Source of the DNA: Megalobrama amblycephala
Taxonomy: Eukaryota > Chordata > Actinopteri > Cypriniformes > Xenocyprididae
Assembly: GCF_018812025.1 (NCBI RefSeq)
Contig: NC_063045.1
Location: forward strand, 16,493,546-16,557,545
Length of the DNA: 64,000 bases
Direction: 5' to 3'
The notes beneath the pieces are model-generated. The model made no database searches. It was not told where the DNA came from and saw only the letters and a program-made list of their open reading frames with translations. The position numbers and the translations under genes are program-made. The first letter of the stretch is position 1. Each line of letters begins with the position of its first letter. This document shows positions 53,901-64,000 of this stretch, piece by piece.

Positions 53901-56900
53901 ATGATCCGCAGTTGCTTGGAACTAGTCAGCAGGCTCATCGACTCTGATATGGCCAAACTATGGGAGGATTTGAGAGATCGTTGGGTATGTTGTGGGATTG
54001 AAATTGGTTATACTCTGCTCTTCTGGAACCAAATCCAAAAAGTGGATGGTAACTCTTATGTCAGATTTTTGAGTCTGTTTCCTGTATTATCTCAGAATTA
54101 CCTTGGACCATTGACAATGGTAGAGAACATTGACAAGCTGTTGTGGACGTTGGCGGATGAGCTTTGGGCCGAGCGCAAAAGCTTCACAATGTCAACAAAG
54201 AACATGGGTACAGTGTTTTTTGCCTCATTTAGCATGACTAGGTAGCATCATCTCTGACTTCTGACAAATAGGAGTCAATATTTGTTTTCTTGAGAGGTGG
54301 AGTAATAAAGATAAACCTCTCTTTTCTGTTATTGTATTCAAGCAGTTATTAATATTTAGCCATGGCTGTTTTGGTTGTCCCACAATAAAAACCATACAAA
54401 CAATAATGAGTGTTTGTTATATCAAGAGTCACGTTTTGCTTTGTTAGATATTCACCTGGAGCCACGAGGGCTGGCGCAGATGAGCTGCAGTTGTGTGTTC
54501 AAGCCCTCGCTCCATGGCAGTCAGTTCGGCAGCCATGATGAGATCCTCATACCTGAGTCAGAAATGCAGAGAGTCTTTTTATTGGGTGAGAATAGGGTAA
54601 ATTGCTGATTTCTAAAGAAAAATATCAGAATTTATAATGTTTTAAAGAACATCTATCTGCTTATATTATTTGACAGGCCACAAGGAAGTGATGGTTATTT
54701 ATACCTACTACAGTAACCTGGTAGAGAAGTCGTCCAGACTGGAGGTCAAAACACCTGCTGACCAACAGACAGATGGCAAGAGGTTAGCAAGAGCGTCCTG
54801 AATCTCTCCACACCAAATTGACACACCAAATTTAACTTAAATCTTTTCATTATAAATCACTATTGTAATGCTGTCAGGGTTTTTCCTGGGTCAAAAATGG
54901 TTTTCGGTGGTGGCAGACGAACACGGTCATCCACACACACACACGGTACAAAGTACCCTACCCATGTGAACTACGACCCCAGTACTGACAATAAATCCAA
55001 AATAAATGCAAAGAAACGGTTTGTAATGTTAACCTATTTATATGTGAAATAAAAAATAATCACTATCAGGAAAGATCATAAAACAAATGTGCTTAGAGCA
55101 ATTTCATATTTAAAAATCTGTATATTTAAATGTAAAATGTCACCGAGTGACTGATCTGAATTGTGAACAACAAAGTAACACATTACATAGAAAAATAGCA
55201 GGTCTATTATTTGGCATTTAGCATTCACATTCCAAGACTTAAAGGGATAGTTCACCCAAAAATGAAAATTCTTTCATCGTTTACTCACCCTCATGTTCCA
55301 AACCTGTATGAGTTTCTTTCTTCTGTTGAACACAAAAAAAGATATTTTAAAGAATGTTGGTAATCAAACAGTTGACTGTTGCCATGTTGACGTTGACATA
55401 GTAGGAAAAAAGGAAGTCACTGGAAGTCAATGGCTACCGTCAACTGTTTGATTACCAACATTCTTTAAAATATCTTATTTTGTGTTCAACAGAAGAAAGA
55501 AACTCATACAGGTTTGGAGAAACTTCAGGGTGAGTAAATGATGACAGAATTTTCATTTTTGGGTGAACTATCCCTTTAATGTACAGATCATTTGGCATAC
55601 AGTATCAGATTGTTTTGTTTCTTTCATTGTCATGGTTATCACTGTCAATCAGATTTAATCACTCATTTAAATACGGTTGTCAATCCAGAAACTTTGCAAT
55701 GTGTAGTTTGCTGCATGAAAAAATTATTATATATAGAAAGCGAGCAAAGATCGCCATTATAATCACTGAAGCTACCAATTACAACGCAAGGTACACAAAG
55801 CTGAGCTCTTACAAAATCTCCCATCATAATCAATGAAGCTGTGTAATGAATCTCTTATTAACATTGAGTTCATACTTTGTTGATTATAATGAAATGAGTG
55901 TGCAGAACTCGTGCTGAACAAAAACTGCAGTTTTGAGTGGTGTTGAGTGGATTCTGACTAACCTAACCACCTCTGATTAGCAATTTTGTTCACATGCTCA
56001 ACAGATATGTTTGTGATTGGCTACATTGCTCAATGCTGCAAAAACACATTGTAAATAGAAACCTATGATGGTCTTTACAAAGCGCAAACACAAACACTCA
56101 AGGAGCGTTTTAAAGCGGCTGGCTATCAGTGGGTACTAGTACTGCAGAACAGCAGATATCGTCACATTAAATTATCAAATTAATCTTTTGTGCCTGCCAA
56201 AATATTTTCAATGCAGAAAAAACCTTGGCTATTCTGTTCTTTTATTTTAGGCATCACAGTGGTCAGCTAGCCACGGCAGTAATCTCAGCGACAGTGCGGG
56301 ATGTGCAGAGGGCAGAAAATGTTCCTGTCTCTGTCCAGTACACTCTATCCTCTGGGATTATGGTAAAAAAAAAAAAAAAAAACACTTTTATTTACCATTT
56401 AAAAAAAGTGAAAATTTTAAAATTACTAAAACTTTGAAATTAAAATATTAAAATAAAACTATAATGGTATATAATAATAGTGACACTAAAATAATACTGC
56501 TCTTACACAGGCAGAGTATTCCAAGGAAGTCACGCCCGTCTGCGTCTTTTGGAATATCGGATTCATGTAAGTGAATGTAATCATGTTGCAAAACTACTAA
56601 CTGGTGTTTTGTTGTATTACAGTGTCTTGTGTGGGTCTGATTTAGTGTCTCATGTCTAAAGGGCGGGTCATACAAGTGCTTGGTCCAATAAAGGGTGCAG
56701 AGTGTTGCCTTCGTCTCCTGATGTCATATCCTGTTTTTGCAACCACACCACCAATTTTGCTGTCCTCATGAATTATATGGAGCTCCGGGTATGTTTAGAG
56801 TATGTGCTTTGAACTGTAACAAAAATTATGTTGCTAACATTTTATATTTTATTATAGAAATACATAACTATTATATATAACTATAGTTATAGTTATTATA

Positions 56901-57125
56901 TATAACCATTTATTATAATGGATTCATGTGTGTATATATATATATATAAAATTAGTGGTGTCAAAATTATCACGTTAATTGATAGCTTTTAGTTATACTG
57001 TAATGTTGAATGACTATAATTAATGTAAAAAAAAAAAATCAATTTCATAGAGACATCAGTACCAGTATTAGTATCAATGATACTGGCCTTCATTCATAAA
57101 AAGATGCCATTAAACAAATATTTAA

Positions 57126-57187
<62 letters not shown>

Positions 57188-57342
57188 TTTAAGTTAAGTT
57201 ACTTTAAGTTTTTTCTACATTAATTTGGAGAGTAACTGTGAAATTATTACAATATAAAATATTAAAAACTCCAATGTTTTAATCAGGATTTATTACAGAC
57301 AAAAAATGTGATTTAATAATTTTTTTTACTCAATTGACAGTA

Positions 57343-57407
<65 letters not shown>

Positions 57408-60400
57408 TATTTCAAATTTACTTTCAAGTTTTTTATTTTATTTTATTTCAGCTTTATTTTAATGACCTAAAATGATTTTAATTGTTTTATAACACCACTA
57501 TGCAGAAGATTTTTTTTATAATATAATTATTATAATAATAAAAATAAAATTATATTTTGCCTTGCTGTTTCAGGGATACTCTAACCTAGTCAGATGCCTT
57601 GCCATAACAATTTGGGCCTTGTCAAAGTTGCTTAGATCTTAATTTACATTAAACAACACATTAATTATGAGAACTGATGGTTTGCTTACCATCTAATCTA
57701 CCCAGACCTTAATATTTGGCCTTGTTAGGAGATGATCAATGATATGCGCTTCACCTGTGACTGTTCGTAATATTTTGGCTCATCAGTGTACATCCCTTTA
57801 ACTTTAAAAAGTCTGAAAGTGTTTAAATAGCCATATAAACATTTACATAAAGATAATGTCTAAAACTAATCATATTTTCTGTTACACCACAATCTGTCCA
57901 GTAGAGGTCACTGTTAGCTTACAAAAGCAAGTGAGCCTTAATAGTAGCCTTTGTGATTTTGTATTCACAATTATGTGAAAATCTCCTCTGTAGAACTTCA
58001 TAAGGACTGAATATGATCTCTCATTGATATCTGGTGCCACTGTATCACCATCCAGTGCAGTAAGAGACATCAACACTCATATATATGATAGTTAAAGTAT
58101 ATCTCCAGTCAGTTAGATTGAGAGATAGACAGAGTGTGAGGAATACAAGATCGTTGTGTTTTGATGGGTCTTTTCCCTGCAGTGGAGTGCTAAAGAGGAG
58201 AGCATTTTGACGAAGCTGACGTTTATCGGCTCCGGAGCCTCTCTCTGCGCGCTGGTGGTGACCTTGATGCTGTTTACCGTGTTAGAGTAAGTGGTTTTCA
58301 TGGATGCACTGCCACGCCAACAGCATATTCCCATTCCATGATGTGCTCTGGCATCATTTGATTCACTATCTTTTATGATGTCTGACTTCTAGTGTTGGGT
58401 TCATAAAGGTCATGACATAGCATAACATTTGCTCAACTCTCAGCAGCACGCAGCCGCTCGCAATCATAGTCTGTGAGCTCACAGACCTCCTCGCGCTTGT
58501 CAATAGCGCACAGTTGTGAGGCTGAATACGTATTGAAAACCACTAATCAGCTAATTAGCGCTCTGTGCCAAATGAGCTCGAAGCTGAAGTTTTATGGTGA
58601 CATTACAGGGGAGTTAATTAAAGCAAAGGGTCACACAAAGGGAGGTTAATCAGCGCAGTATCAGCCAAGCTGATTTCTTTAAGAGATTTATGGCCTGTTT
58701 GCCACTAATCAACAATCACACTTCATATGGACTGCCAAAAAAATACAATATGCCAGATTTATTTTCTATTTCATAAACATTTTGCCATTAAATTTACAAA
58801 AACTGTTTCTTTGTTTTAACAGCATCCCAAAATCGGATCGCACATCAGTCCACAAGAATCTTTTTGTGTCTCTGACTTGTGCTCAAATTGTCCTTCTCTG
58901 CAGTGGTTCTGCTGTTCATAATAAGGTACAATGTTTTTCACATTTTTATTTGGTAGCACAATTTTTAAAATCAATTTTAATAGAATAACTAATTATCAAT
59001 TAATTAAAAGTTCTGTCTCAACGATGTGCTAAGTTGCTAAATCATTAATTCAATTATTTAACTATTTAGCAATGTTATTTTATTATTATTTGTAGACTAG
59101 TGCAGTATTTATCAATATTTTGAATGAGCTTTTATTTTATATTTGCAATTTTCATTTGTGTATTAGTAATGTTGTATGCTTTTGTCATTTTTATTAGTTT
59201 TTTAAAAATATTTTATTATTGAATTAATTTGAATTATTTTTAAGTTAAATTTTAGTTAATTTCTTTTTAGTTTTAGTAATTTAATTCAACTTAAACTTAA
59301 ATAAGAAATAAAAATGTTTCATTTTTTATCTAATATGTATTTATTTCAATTACCTAAAATAATTTTAGTAGTCATTTTTATTAGTTAGTTGTATTATTTT
59401 TGTAAAGGTTTAATTTATTTATTTATTTATTTAGTTTTAGTCATTTTAAAAGTTGAATTAAAACTTATTTATTTCTTTTTAATTATTTTTAATCTAATAT
59501 GTTTTTAATTTTTAGCTTTATTTTAATTGCCTAAAACGATTTGAATAGTTTTTATTTACAATAACAACACTGCAATGCAGAATCATTTTTCAGTACTTTT
59601 AAAAATAGTAATATAAATGTATTAATAATATTAATGTAATTATCTTTTTAACTTTAGTATTTACCACATAAGGGCATTTGTTAGTGTTTATACTATGTTT
59701 AAGATGCACAGGTCTAACAACACAGTAAAATCACATGGCTTATTGCTTTTTTTAAATGTTAGTTAGGTCATTATATAGTTGTTTTTTTTTTAAAAGGAAA
59801 CCAAGTCAGTTTTTAAAGTCTCTTTCTATATCAATTACAAAATCGTGCCAGCAGTCTGACAGTGCCTTAAAACAACTTTAGTGTTGTTGCCATATTTGGC
59901 ATTGCATAAACTGGTGTTTGGCCATGTTTGTGTGGATGTTTGACCTTTTGACCCTTGACTGCCTGTTCTCTGACCTTTGCCCTGTAGGTGGCCTGCATGC
60001 TTGTGGCAGCTCTGATGCATTTGTTCTTCATGGCATCGTTCAGCTGGATGCTGGTCGAGGGCCTGCTGCTCTGGAGCAAAGTAGTGAGCGTTAATTTGAG
60101 CGAGGACCGCCACATGAAATACTACTACCTGATTGGCTGGGGTAATGGCACTCCGCCCCCAATCTCCTCTTCGATCTGTTGTGGATAGGCAGAGTTATTG
60201 ATTGGGTTCAAGAGTACAGGAATGCAGGTTTCCTGTTAATCTGATGGCTTTGTACTTTATTGTTCCACTGAGTATTTCTATAGTTGTTGTTTTTTTTTTA
60301 CAGTCCTTTTTTTCTTCTTTCTTAGACAAGGAATACTACCATAGCACAAGCATCATTTTCAAGCAACACATTTTATAAAAACTGTTAAAAATTTATAAGT

Positions 60401-61661
60401 AGATATACTTATCAAAATGAAAACAAAAAGATGCCACTTGGTTGAAAATTTTGGTTTGATATTTTTGTCCAAATGCTTTTTGGCCCACTCAAACACCTCT
60501 AATATAGAAATGTCTGTCCTTTAACAGGCCTGCCCGTGCTGATCGTTACCATCACGCTGGCCTCTGCCTCTGGGAAATACTCAGCTGATGGCCACTGCTG
60601 GCTCAGTGTTCAGAACGGTGTCATATGGGGCTTTGCAGGCCCAGTCATCTTCATTATTATGGTGTGTCTCTATTTCTATTATAATTTTATATATATTTTA
60701 TATAGAAGAATATTATTAAACACATACATACATACATGCATTCATATACATATACATATATATATGACATATTTTTGTCATATATGGTATTTTTTATATG
60801 ATAATATACAGTATTGTGCAAAAGTCTTAGGCACGTCAGTATTTTCACCCCCCCAAAAGGTTTTAAGCCAGTTATTTATATCTTTTGCTGTAGTGTGTCA
60901 ATTGGAAATATCTGTTCACATTTCCAAACATTCATTTTGCCATTAATTGTAATAATCCAGTGAGATTTTTGAATACACAATAAGACTAATAAGGCTCACC
61001 ATCATCAAATCCGTCTGTGATTACATGAAGAAACATATGAAACTGAGACAAACCAAATCCAGAAGAACTGTGGCCGTGTTTCCAAGAGATTTTAAGAAAC
61101 CTGCCTCCAAAGCTACCTGAAAAATGATGCCCAAGTGTACCTGGACAAGAGCTGTTTTAAATGCAAAGGGTGGTCACACAAAATATTGTTTTGATTTAGT
61201 TAATATAAGTTAATTGATAAATAAAATCTATTTATAACAGTATTTTTTAAAAACATCCTCACTTTACAGCATTTTTACACAAGTGCCTAAAACTCTTCAC
61301 AGTACTGTATCTTTGCAGGCAGGTTTCTTCAAGCATCTTAGAGACACGGCCACAGTTCTCCTGGATTTAGTTTGTCTCAGTTTCATCTGTTTCTTCATGT
61401 AATCACAGACGGATTCGATGATGGTGAGATCAGAGCACTGTGTGGAGCACCAGCTGTTGTCAGTCTCCTTGTGTATTCAAAAATCTCACTGGATTATTAC
61501 AATTAATGGCAAAATGAATGTTTGGAAATGTGAACGGATATTTCCTATTGACACACTACAGCAAAAGATATAAATCACTGGCTTAAAACCTTTTTTGGGG
61601 GGTGAAAATACTGACATGCCTAAGACTTTTGCACAGTACTGTAAAGAAAAATAAAATAACG

Positions 61662-61710
<49 letters not shown>

Positions 61711-62798
61711 ATATATAATAAAACAAAATCATAACAATAATAATAATATAACAAATCTGTATTACTAATATTATCATTTCATACATGTGCACTTACATAT
61801 ATATGCATATATTGAATATTTATTATGTAAATAATTGCTTTTTATTTATACTTAATATTTAATTTATTTGTATTTGCGTACCAGGTGAATATCATGATTC
61901 TGACTCGTGTGGTCCTGATCACCATCGCCACAGCCAAGAGAAGATCTTTGATGATGAACAACAGCCCGGAAGAGCAAGTCTCTGAGCAGATAAGGTAGGA
62001 CATCTCTCTTCCTCTCGAATTCAGGTACGGGAAGGGGAATGATTCTCATGAGCTCATTCTTCAGTGCTCGTTTTTTGTCTTATGGATGGCCACATGGAGG
62101 CACCCTTTCACAGCTGTGCTCGTGATCGGTGGTCCTGTCTGCTTGTGGAGTCTGACTGATCCTCAGTCATGTTGGCTTTCTATTAAAATGATCTATTTGC
62201 ACATTACAGCCTCTTTCAACATCAAATGTTTTGTTTGTTATTTGGGCCATTAATGGAACGATTCGACTTTTTTGCAAGGATCTCAAAGTAAAGTTTCAGA
62301 CAGCTCCGTCACTGCAGGAATCCGGCGTTATATTTTTAAAAACAGGCCTTTATACTGATTCTCATGTTGGTTTATAGATTCAGCTTCTCCTTGAGACCAT
62401 AAATAACCACAACGCAAATTAAGCTGCCACATGTAGCCCGCATTTGGACGCGTCTGGACCTCCGGCATCAGTCGTTGAGGTGGGGCCCTCAGAAGGCCTC
62501 TGTGTGTTAAAAAAAAAAAATATATCAATGTGACTCTTGAAAGTCGGTGGTCAAATACAGAGTTCTCCAAGGAAAATCAAACACACGCTTCCTCCGCTTG
62601 GCAGGACTCATTCGGACAGCAGCTGGTTCGCTTTAGCGGTTACCTGAATAGGGAGGTAATTTTATACTAAACAGAATTAAAAGCGATTTAGCATGGAAAT
62701 TGTCACAATGTGAGAATAAGCAGCAGCTCCTGTTGTGCTGGGAATGACCCCCGAAATCTGTCTTCTCCGGTGTAAAAGTCAGCCAGAGCAGCCAGGAG

Positions 62799-62834
<36 letters not shown>

Positions 62835-63042
62835 CCATATTCATGCATGATTATAATAAAACAATGTGTTTACCATATCAGATCTTCCTGTTCTGATTTT
62901 TGGTGCTTTTTTGAGTTTTAGGGCGGCAGTGAAAGCCGTGCTGGTTCTGTTGCCGATCCTGGGCCTGACCTGGCTCTGTGGAGTCCTCGTGCCGTTCTCC
63001 ATGGTTATCGCTTACATCTTTAGCCTCCTGAACTCACTACAG
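50936..63042 (+). CDS. adgrd2: ADGRD2-type adhesion GPCR (GPR144), C-terminus beyond window
   Basis: Exons: 50936-50971, 51144-51171, 51425-51649, 51752-52390, 52778-52939, 53434-53507, 53703-53984, 54096-54207, 54448-54585, 54677-54782, 56251-56362, 56511-56566, 56662-56788, 58183-58286, 58823-58925, 59988-60141, 60528-60661, 61885-61994, 62922-63042; 941 codons, all in phase. Order: signal peptide (1-20), lectin-like N-half (22-96), pentraxin (97-309), lectin-like C-half (310-363), GAIN (about 390-686), GPS, then TM1-TM6 and the start of TM7. The 7TM part (SVHKNL, SWMLVEGLLLW, GHCWLSV, LTRVVLITIATAKRR, LLPILGLTWL) matches ADGRD2 more closely than ADGRD1 from memory. The ligand is unknown to me. 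The gene continues right of 64000. Confidence 0.9.
51425..51649 (+). CDS. adgrd2: adgrd2 exon 3: N-terminal half of a C-type lectin-like domain
   Basis: Residues 22-96. WFSAHRLCLQRSGTLAVVSS, then TEEIQRLNSFLQSLN and QPVWIE, is the classic alpha1/alpha2/'WIG' part of a C-type lectin-like fold, with its first conserved Cys (in HRLCLQ). The exon begins and ends in phase 1. Confidence 0.8.
51752..52390 (+). CDS. adgrd2: adgrd2 exon 4: pentraxin domain
   Basis: A single 639-bp exon, residues 97-309, phase 1 at both ends. Family landmarks in order: PNMEALTVCAHLQ, WHFVCASLVANSGKWGIWVD, GSGNSL, IGGDGLFMIGQDQEPYGGY and LCGNVTQLYMWDRLL. The two core pentraxin cysteines and the Asp/Gln-rich calcium loop region (GQDQEPYGG) are present. 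Extra cysteines near the end (EKVCSP, NSPCKG) are unusual. Confidence 0.93.
52778..52939 (+). CDS. adgrd2: adgrd2 exon 5: C-terminal half of a C-type lectin-like domain
   Basis: Residues 310-363, phase 1 at both ends. NKACVTLDPASGKLINDSCW followed by TQRGSVCLFPK supplies the second, third and fourth conserved lectin cysteines (CV, DSC, VC). Together with the Cys in exon 3 this is a full four-Cys set, although the pentraxin exon lies between. Confidence 0.75.
54882..56226. mobile_element. Possible hAT-like element in adgrd2 intron 10
   Basis: CAGGGTTTTTCCTGGGTCAA at the left and 'caatgcagaaaaaaccttg' at the right are approximate inverted ends (CARGGTTTTTYCTG). A TTAA MITE lies inside, and 55655-55706 holds a fragment of the 551-1247 family. 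The boundaries are tentative. Confidence 0.4.
55239..55579. mobile_element. TTAA-type palindromic MITE, 341 bp
   Basis: TTAA both sides; ends AGGGATAGTTCACCC and GGGTGAACTATCCCT. Arms pair via 'cctgtatgagtttctttctt', 'agaatgttggtaatcaaaca' and 'gtcaactgtttgattacc'. Same subfamily as 20817-21133. Confidence 0.87.
56662..56788 (+). CDS. adgrd2: adgrd2 exon 13: GPS and tethered agonist
   Basis: Residues 657-699. WSNKGCRV (C669) and CFCNHTTNFAVLM (C681, C683, H685) form the GPS motif at the end of the GAIN domain. Predicted self-cleavage is between T686 and T687, so the tethered agonist would start TNFAVLM, close to that of GPR133 (TNFAILM). The usual Leu before the cleavage bond is Thr here. 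Confidence 0.9.
56935..57410. repeat. AT-rich block with two long (TA)n tracts in adgrd2 intron 13
   Basis: TA runs at about 57131-57187 and 57344-57401 separated by AT-rich unique sequence. A shorter run lies at 56933-56948. Confidence 0.9.
57411..58182. other. adgrd2 intron 13, 3' part
   Basis: AT-rich to 57560, then more complex sequence to exon 14. No element or frame was recognised. Confidence 0.4.
58183..63042 (+). CDS. adgrd2: adgrd2 exons 14-19: seven-transmembrane domain, TM1 to TM6/7
   Basis: 58183-58286 (TM1: LTFIGSGASLCALVVTLMLF), 58823-58925 (VHKNL and TM2), 59988-60141 (TM3: the ECL2-paired Cys in VACML, SWMLVEGLLLW), 60528-60661 (TM4, GHCWLSV in ECL2, TM5), 61885-61994 (TM5 end and basic ICL3, TAKRRS), 62922-63042 (TM6: VLLPILGLTWLCGVLV; TM7 start: FSLLNSLQ). 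The expected next exon (GLYIFL-type) is not in the window. Confidence 0.93.
58390..58740. promoter_or_regulatory. Candidate conserved non-coding element in adgrd2 intron 14
   Basis: High-complexity, repeat-free sequence with dense homeodomain-like words: AATCAGCTAATTAGCGC (about 58543), GAGTTAATTAAAG (about 58611) and GGTTAATCAGC (about 58645). This looks like a developmental enhancer by composition only; conservation was not tested. Confidence 0.3.
58926..59987. other. adgrd2 intron 15, T-rich
   Basis: Mostly T/A-rich low-complexity sequence ('tttatttatttagttttag' words near 59410-59460) without a recognised element. Confidence 0.5.
60809..61641. mobile_element. Compound fold-back Tc1-like element in adgrd2 intron 17
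   Basis: The left end CAGTATTGTGCAAAAGTCTT is mirrored by AGACTTTTGCACAGTACTG at the right; TA flanks both. A second right end (GTGCCTAAAACTCTTCACAG, about 61283) sits inside, followed by an inverted copy of the left part ('gcaggtttctt', 'ggccacagttctcctggatt'). Layout as in 25650-26584. It carries a transposase C-terminal scrap at 61136-61201. Confidence 0.82.
61136..61201 (+). pseudogene. Tc1-like transposase C-terminal remnant
   Basis: The plus-strand frame reads TRAVLNAKGGHTKYCFDLV, matching the conserved C-terminal end (NAKGGHTKY) of fish Tc1-like transposases as I know them. The preceding catalytic domain is absent, so it cannot be active. Confidence 0.7.
61665..61710. repeat. (TA)n microsatellite
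   Basis: TA dinucleotide run turning into GTGTGTATATAT, adjacent to the compound Tc1-like element. Confidence 0.9.
62080..62560. promoter_or_regulatory. Candidate conserved non-coding element in adgrd2 intron 18
   Basis: Repeat-free, GC-richer sequence between exon 18 and exon 19 with words such as GGCCATTAATGG (about 62245) and CGCAAATTAAGC (about 62413). No coding potential fits adgrd2. Regulatory status is a guess. Confidence 0.22.
62801..62833. repeat. (GT)n microsatellite
   Basis: About 16 GT dinucleotides, 88 bp before adgrd2 exon 19. Confidence 0.95.
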
Positions 63043-64000
63043 GTAAGAGTGTTTCTCTCACTCTGGCACTCAAAACCAGTCAAATACATCTGAAGTCTGT
63101 GGCACCTGAACGCCGTTGGATTGCGTTAGCGCTGAAGCCCACAGTGGTTTTAGTTGAAGTAAACAGTGGGGAGTGAAGAGATAATTGCTGTTTAACATGG
63201 AGACGGCACAGACTGAGAGCATCTGTGTGTGTGTGTGTGTGACTGGAGTTTGAAATGAAGTTTTATTCAGACTTCTGGTAAATGCAGCCGTTTCTTTGAG
63301 ACTCTATTCTCGCCTTTTCTGCGTTCGTGCGTTCCATTAAATCTGTAATGGTAGTTGCCGTCCAGGTTTTTCTGTGTTCCAGTGTTTCTCTTTTAGTAAC
63401 TGTCAGAATCTGGGTGAAATTATTTTTGGCGGAAGACAAAGGATTCCAAACAGATCCTCTGTTACTTCCTTTTCCCGTTAAATCATTCTAAATGGCCAGT
63501 GAAATTCTTCCTAAAGCTGCTTTATTACAGCCAAACTGCACTATTTTTGTTTGAATATTCTGGGAAATTAAATTAATTTGATCATTTGATCATTTTCTGG
63601 AATATTTTATTTATTATTAAGAGTGTGTGTAATATATATATTATATAGTAATATATATTTTACCAGGTTCAAAATGTACAGAATACTGCATTAAATTAAT
63701 TAAATATTGCATCATCTAAAGGTCCATCTTTCTCTTTTCTCATTTTTAATATTCTGCTGTCTTCTGGAAAGCATGTACTGTAGCTTTTAAAACACAAAGC
63801 AGTATATTTTATTTATAAATATATTTAATATCATTCTGCACATGGTTAACTATTCTGAGATCAACAAAAATCATTTTCAAACATGTATATTAGTTTTTTT
63901 CATTTCCTTTTACTTTTTAAATATCATTTGGAATAATTATTAAAATATATTTAAAATGAGTATCACATTTAAGCAGGTGCATGATCAAAATACGCAGAAT
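63043..64000. other. adgrd2 intron 19, incomplete
   Basis: Begins with donor GTAAGAGT. A short GT run lies at about 63224-63240. No downstream exon encoding the rest of TM7 or the C-tail was found before the window ends. Confidence 0.6.

Noticed and set aside
1..64000. CRISPR array, operon-like or phage-defence system
   Set aside because: Repeats are eukaryotic microsatellites, minisatellites and DNA transposons; genes are intron-containing vertebrate genes. No evidence for a prokaryotic insert.

Overview
This window is vertebrate nuclear DNA, most likely from a cyprinid fish (carp, minnow or zebrafish relatives). The genes are split by many GT-AG introns. Their proteins align well, from memory, with CAMSAP2, DDX59, KIF14 and ADGRD2. 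The introns are full of TTAA-flanked and TA-flanked inverted-repeat DNA elements, (TA)n and (CA)n tracts and a V-SINE-like element. The ends matching 'AGGGTTAGTTCACCC' recur many times here and are typical of cyprinid genomes. No bacterial, viral, CRISPR or operon-like content was found.

Layout. 1-18344, minus strand: the 5' end of camsap2. Only its first two coding exons are in the window (18344-18206 and 8237-7978); the rest runs off the left edge, and introns 1 and 2 are repeat-rich. 18345-20034: a roughly 1.5 kb divergent intergenic region with a camsap2-side NRF1-like site and a ddx59-side ZNF143-like plus CRE pair. 20035-25319, plus strand: complete ddx59, 7 coding exons, 605 aa. 25320-27627: ddx59 poly(A) signal, a 935-bp compound inverted-repeat element, then the kif14 promoter with a CCAAT box and a CHR-like element. 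27628-48169, plus strand: complete kif14, 29 coding exons, 1544 aa. All exon phases join and the total length is a multiple of three. 48170-50935: kif14 3' UTR, a 1.45-kb palindromic Tc1-like element, then the adgrd2 promoter and 5' UTR. 50936 to the right edge, plus strand: adgrd2, an adhesion GPCR. Nineteen coding exons (941 codons) run from the signal peptide to TM6/start of TM7; the last exon(s) and C-tail lie outside.

The genes are not one pathway, although two act on microtubules: CAMSAP2 caps non-centrosomal minus ends and KIF14 is a mitotic and cytokinetic kinesin. DDX59 is an RNA helicase tied to ciliary and craniofacial development. The camsap2 / ddx59 / kif14 order and orientations match human 1q32. 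In human, ADGRD2 is elsewhere (9q33), next to NR5A1.

I found no wholly new system. The most interesting points are: the adgrd2 ectodomain, where one pentraxin exon sits between the two halves of what looks like a four-cysteine C-type lectin fold; an intronic copy of the head of ddx59 exon 2, including its splice acceptor; an internal empty site that proves a TTAA insertion; and several large near-perfect palindromic transposons with a shared fold-back design.
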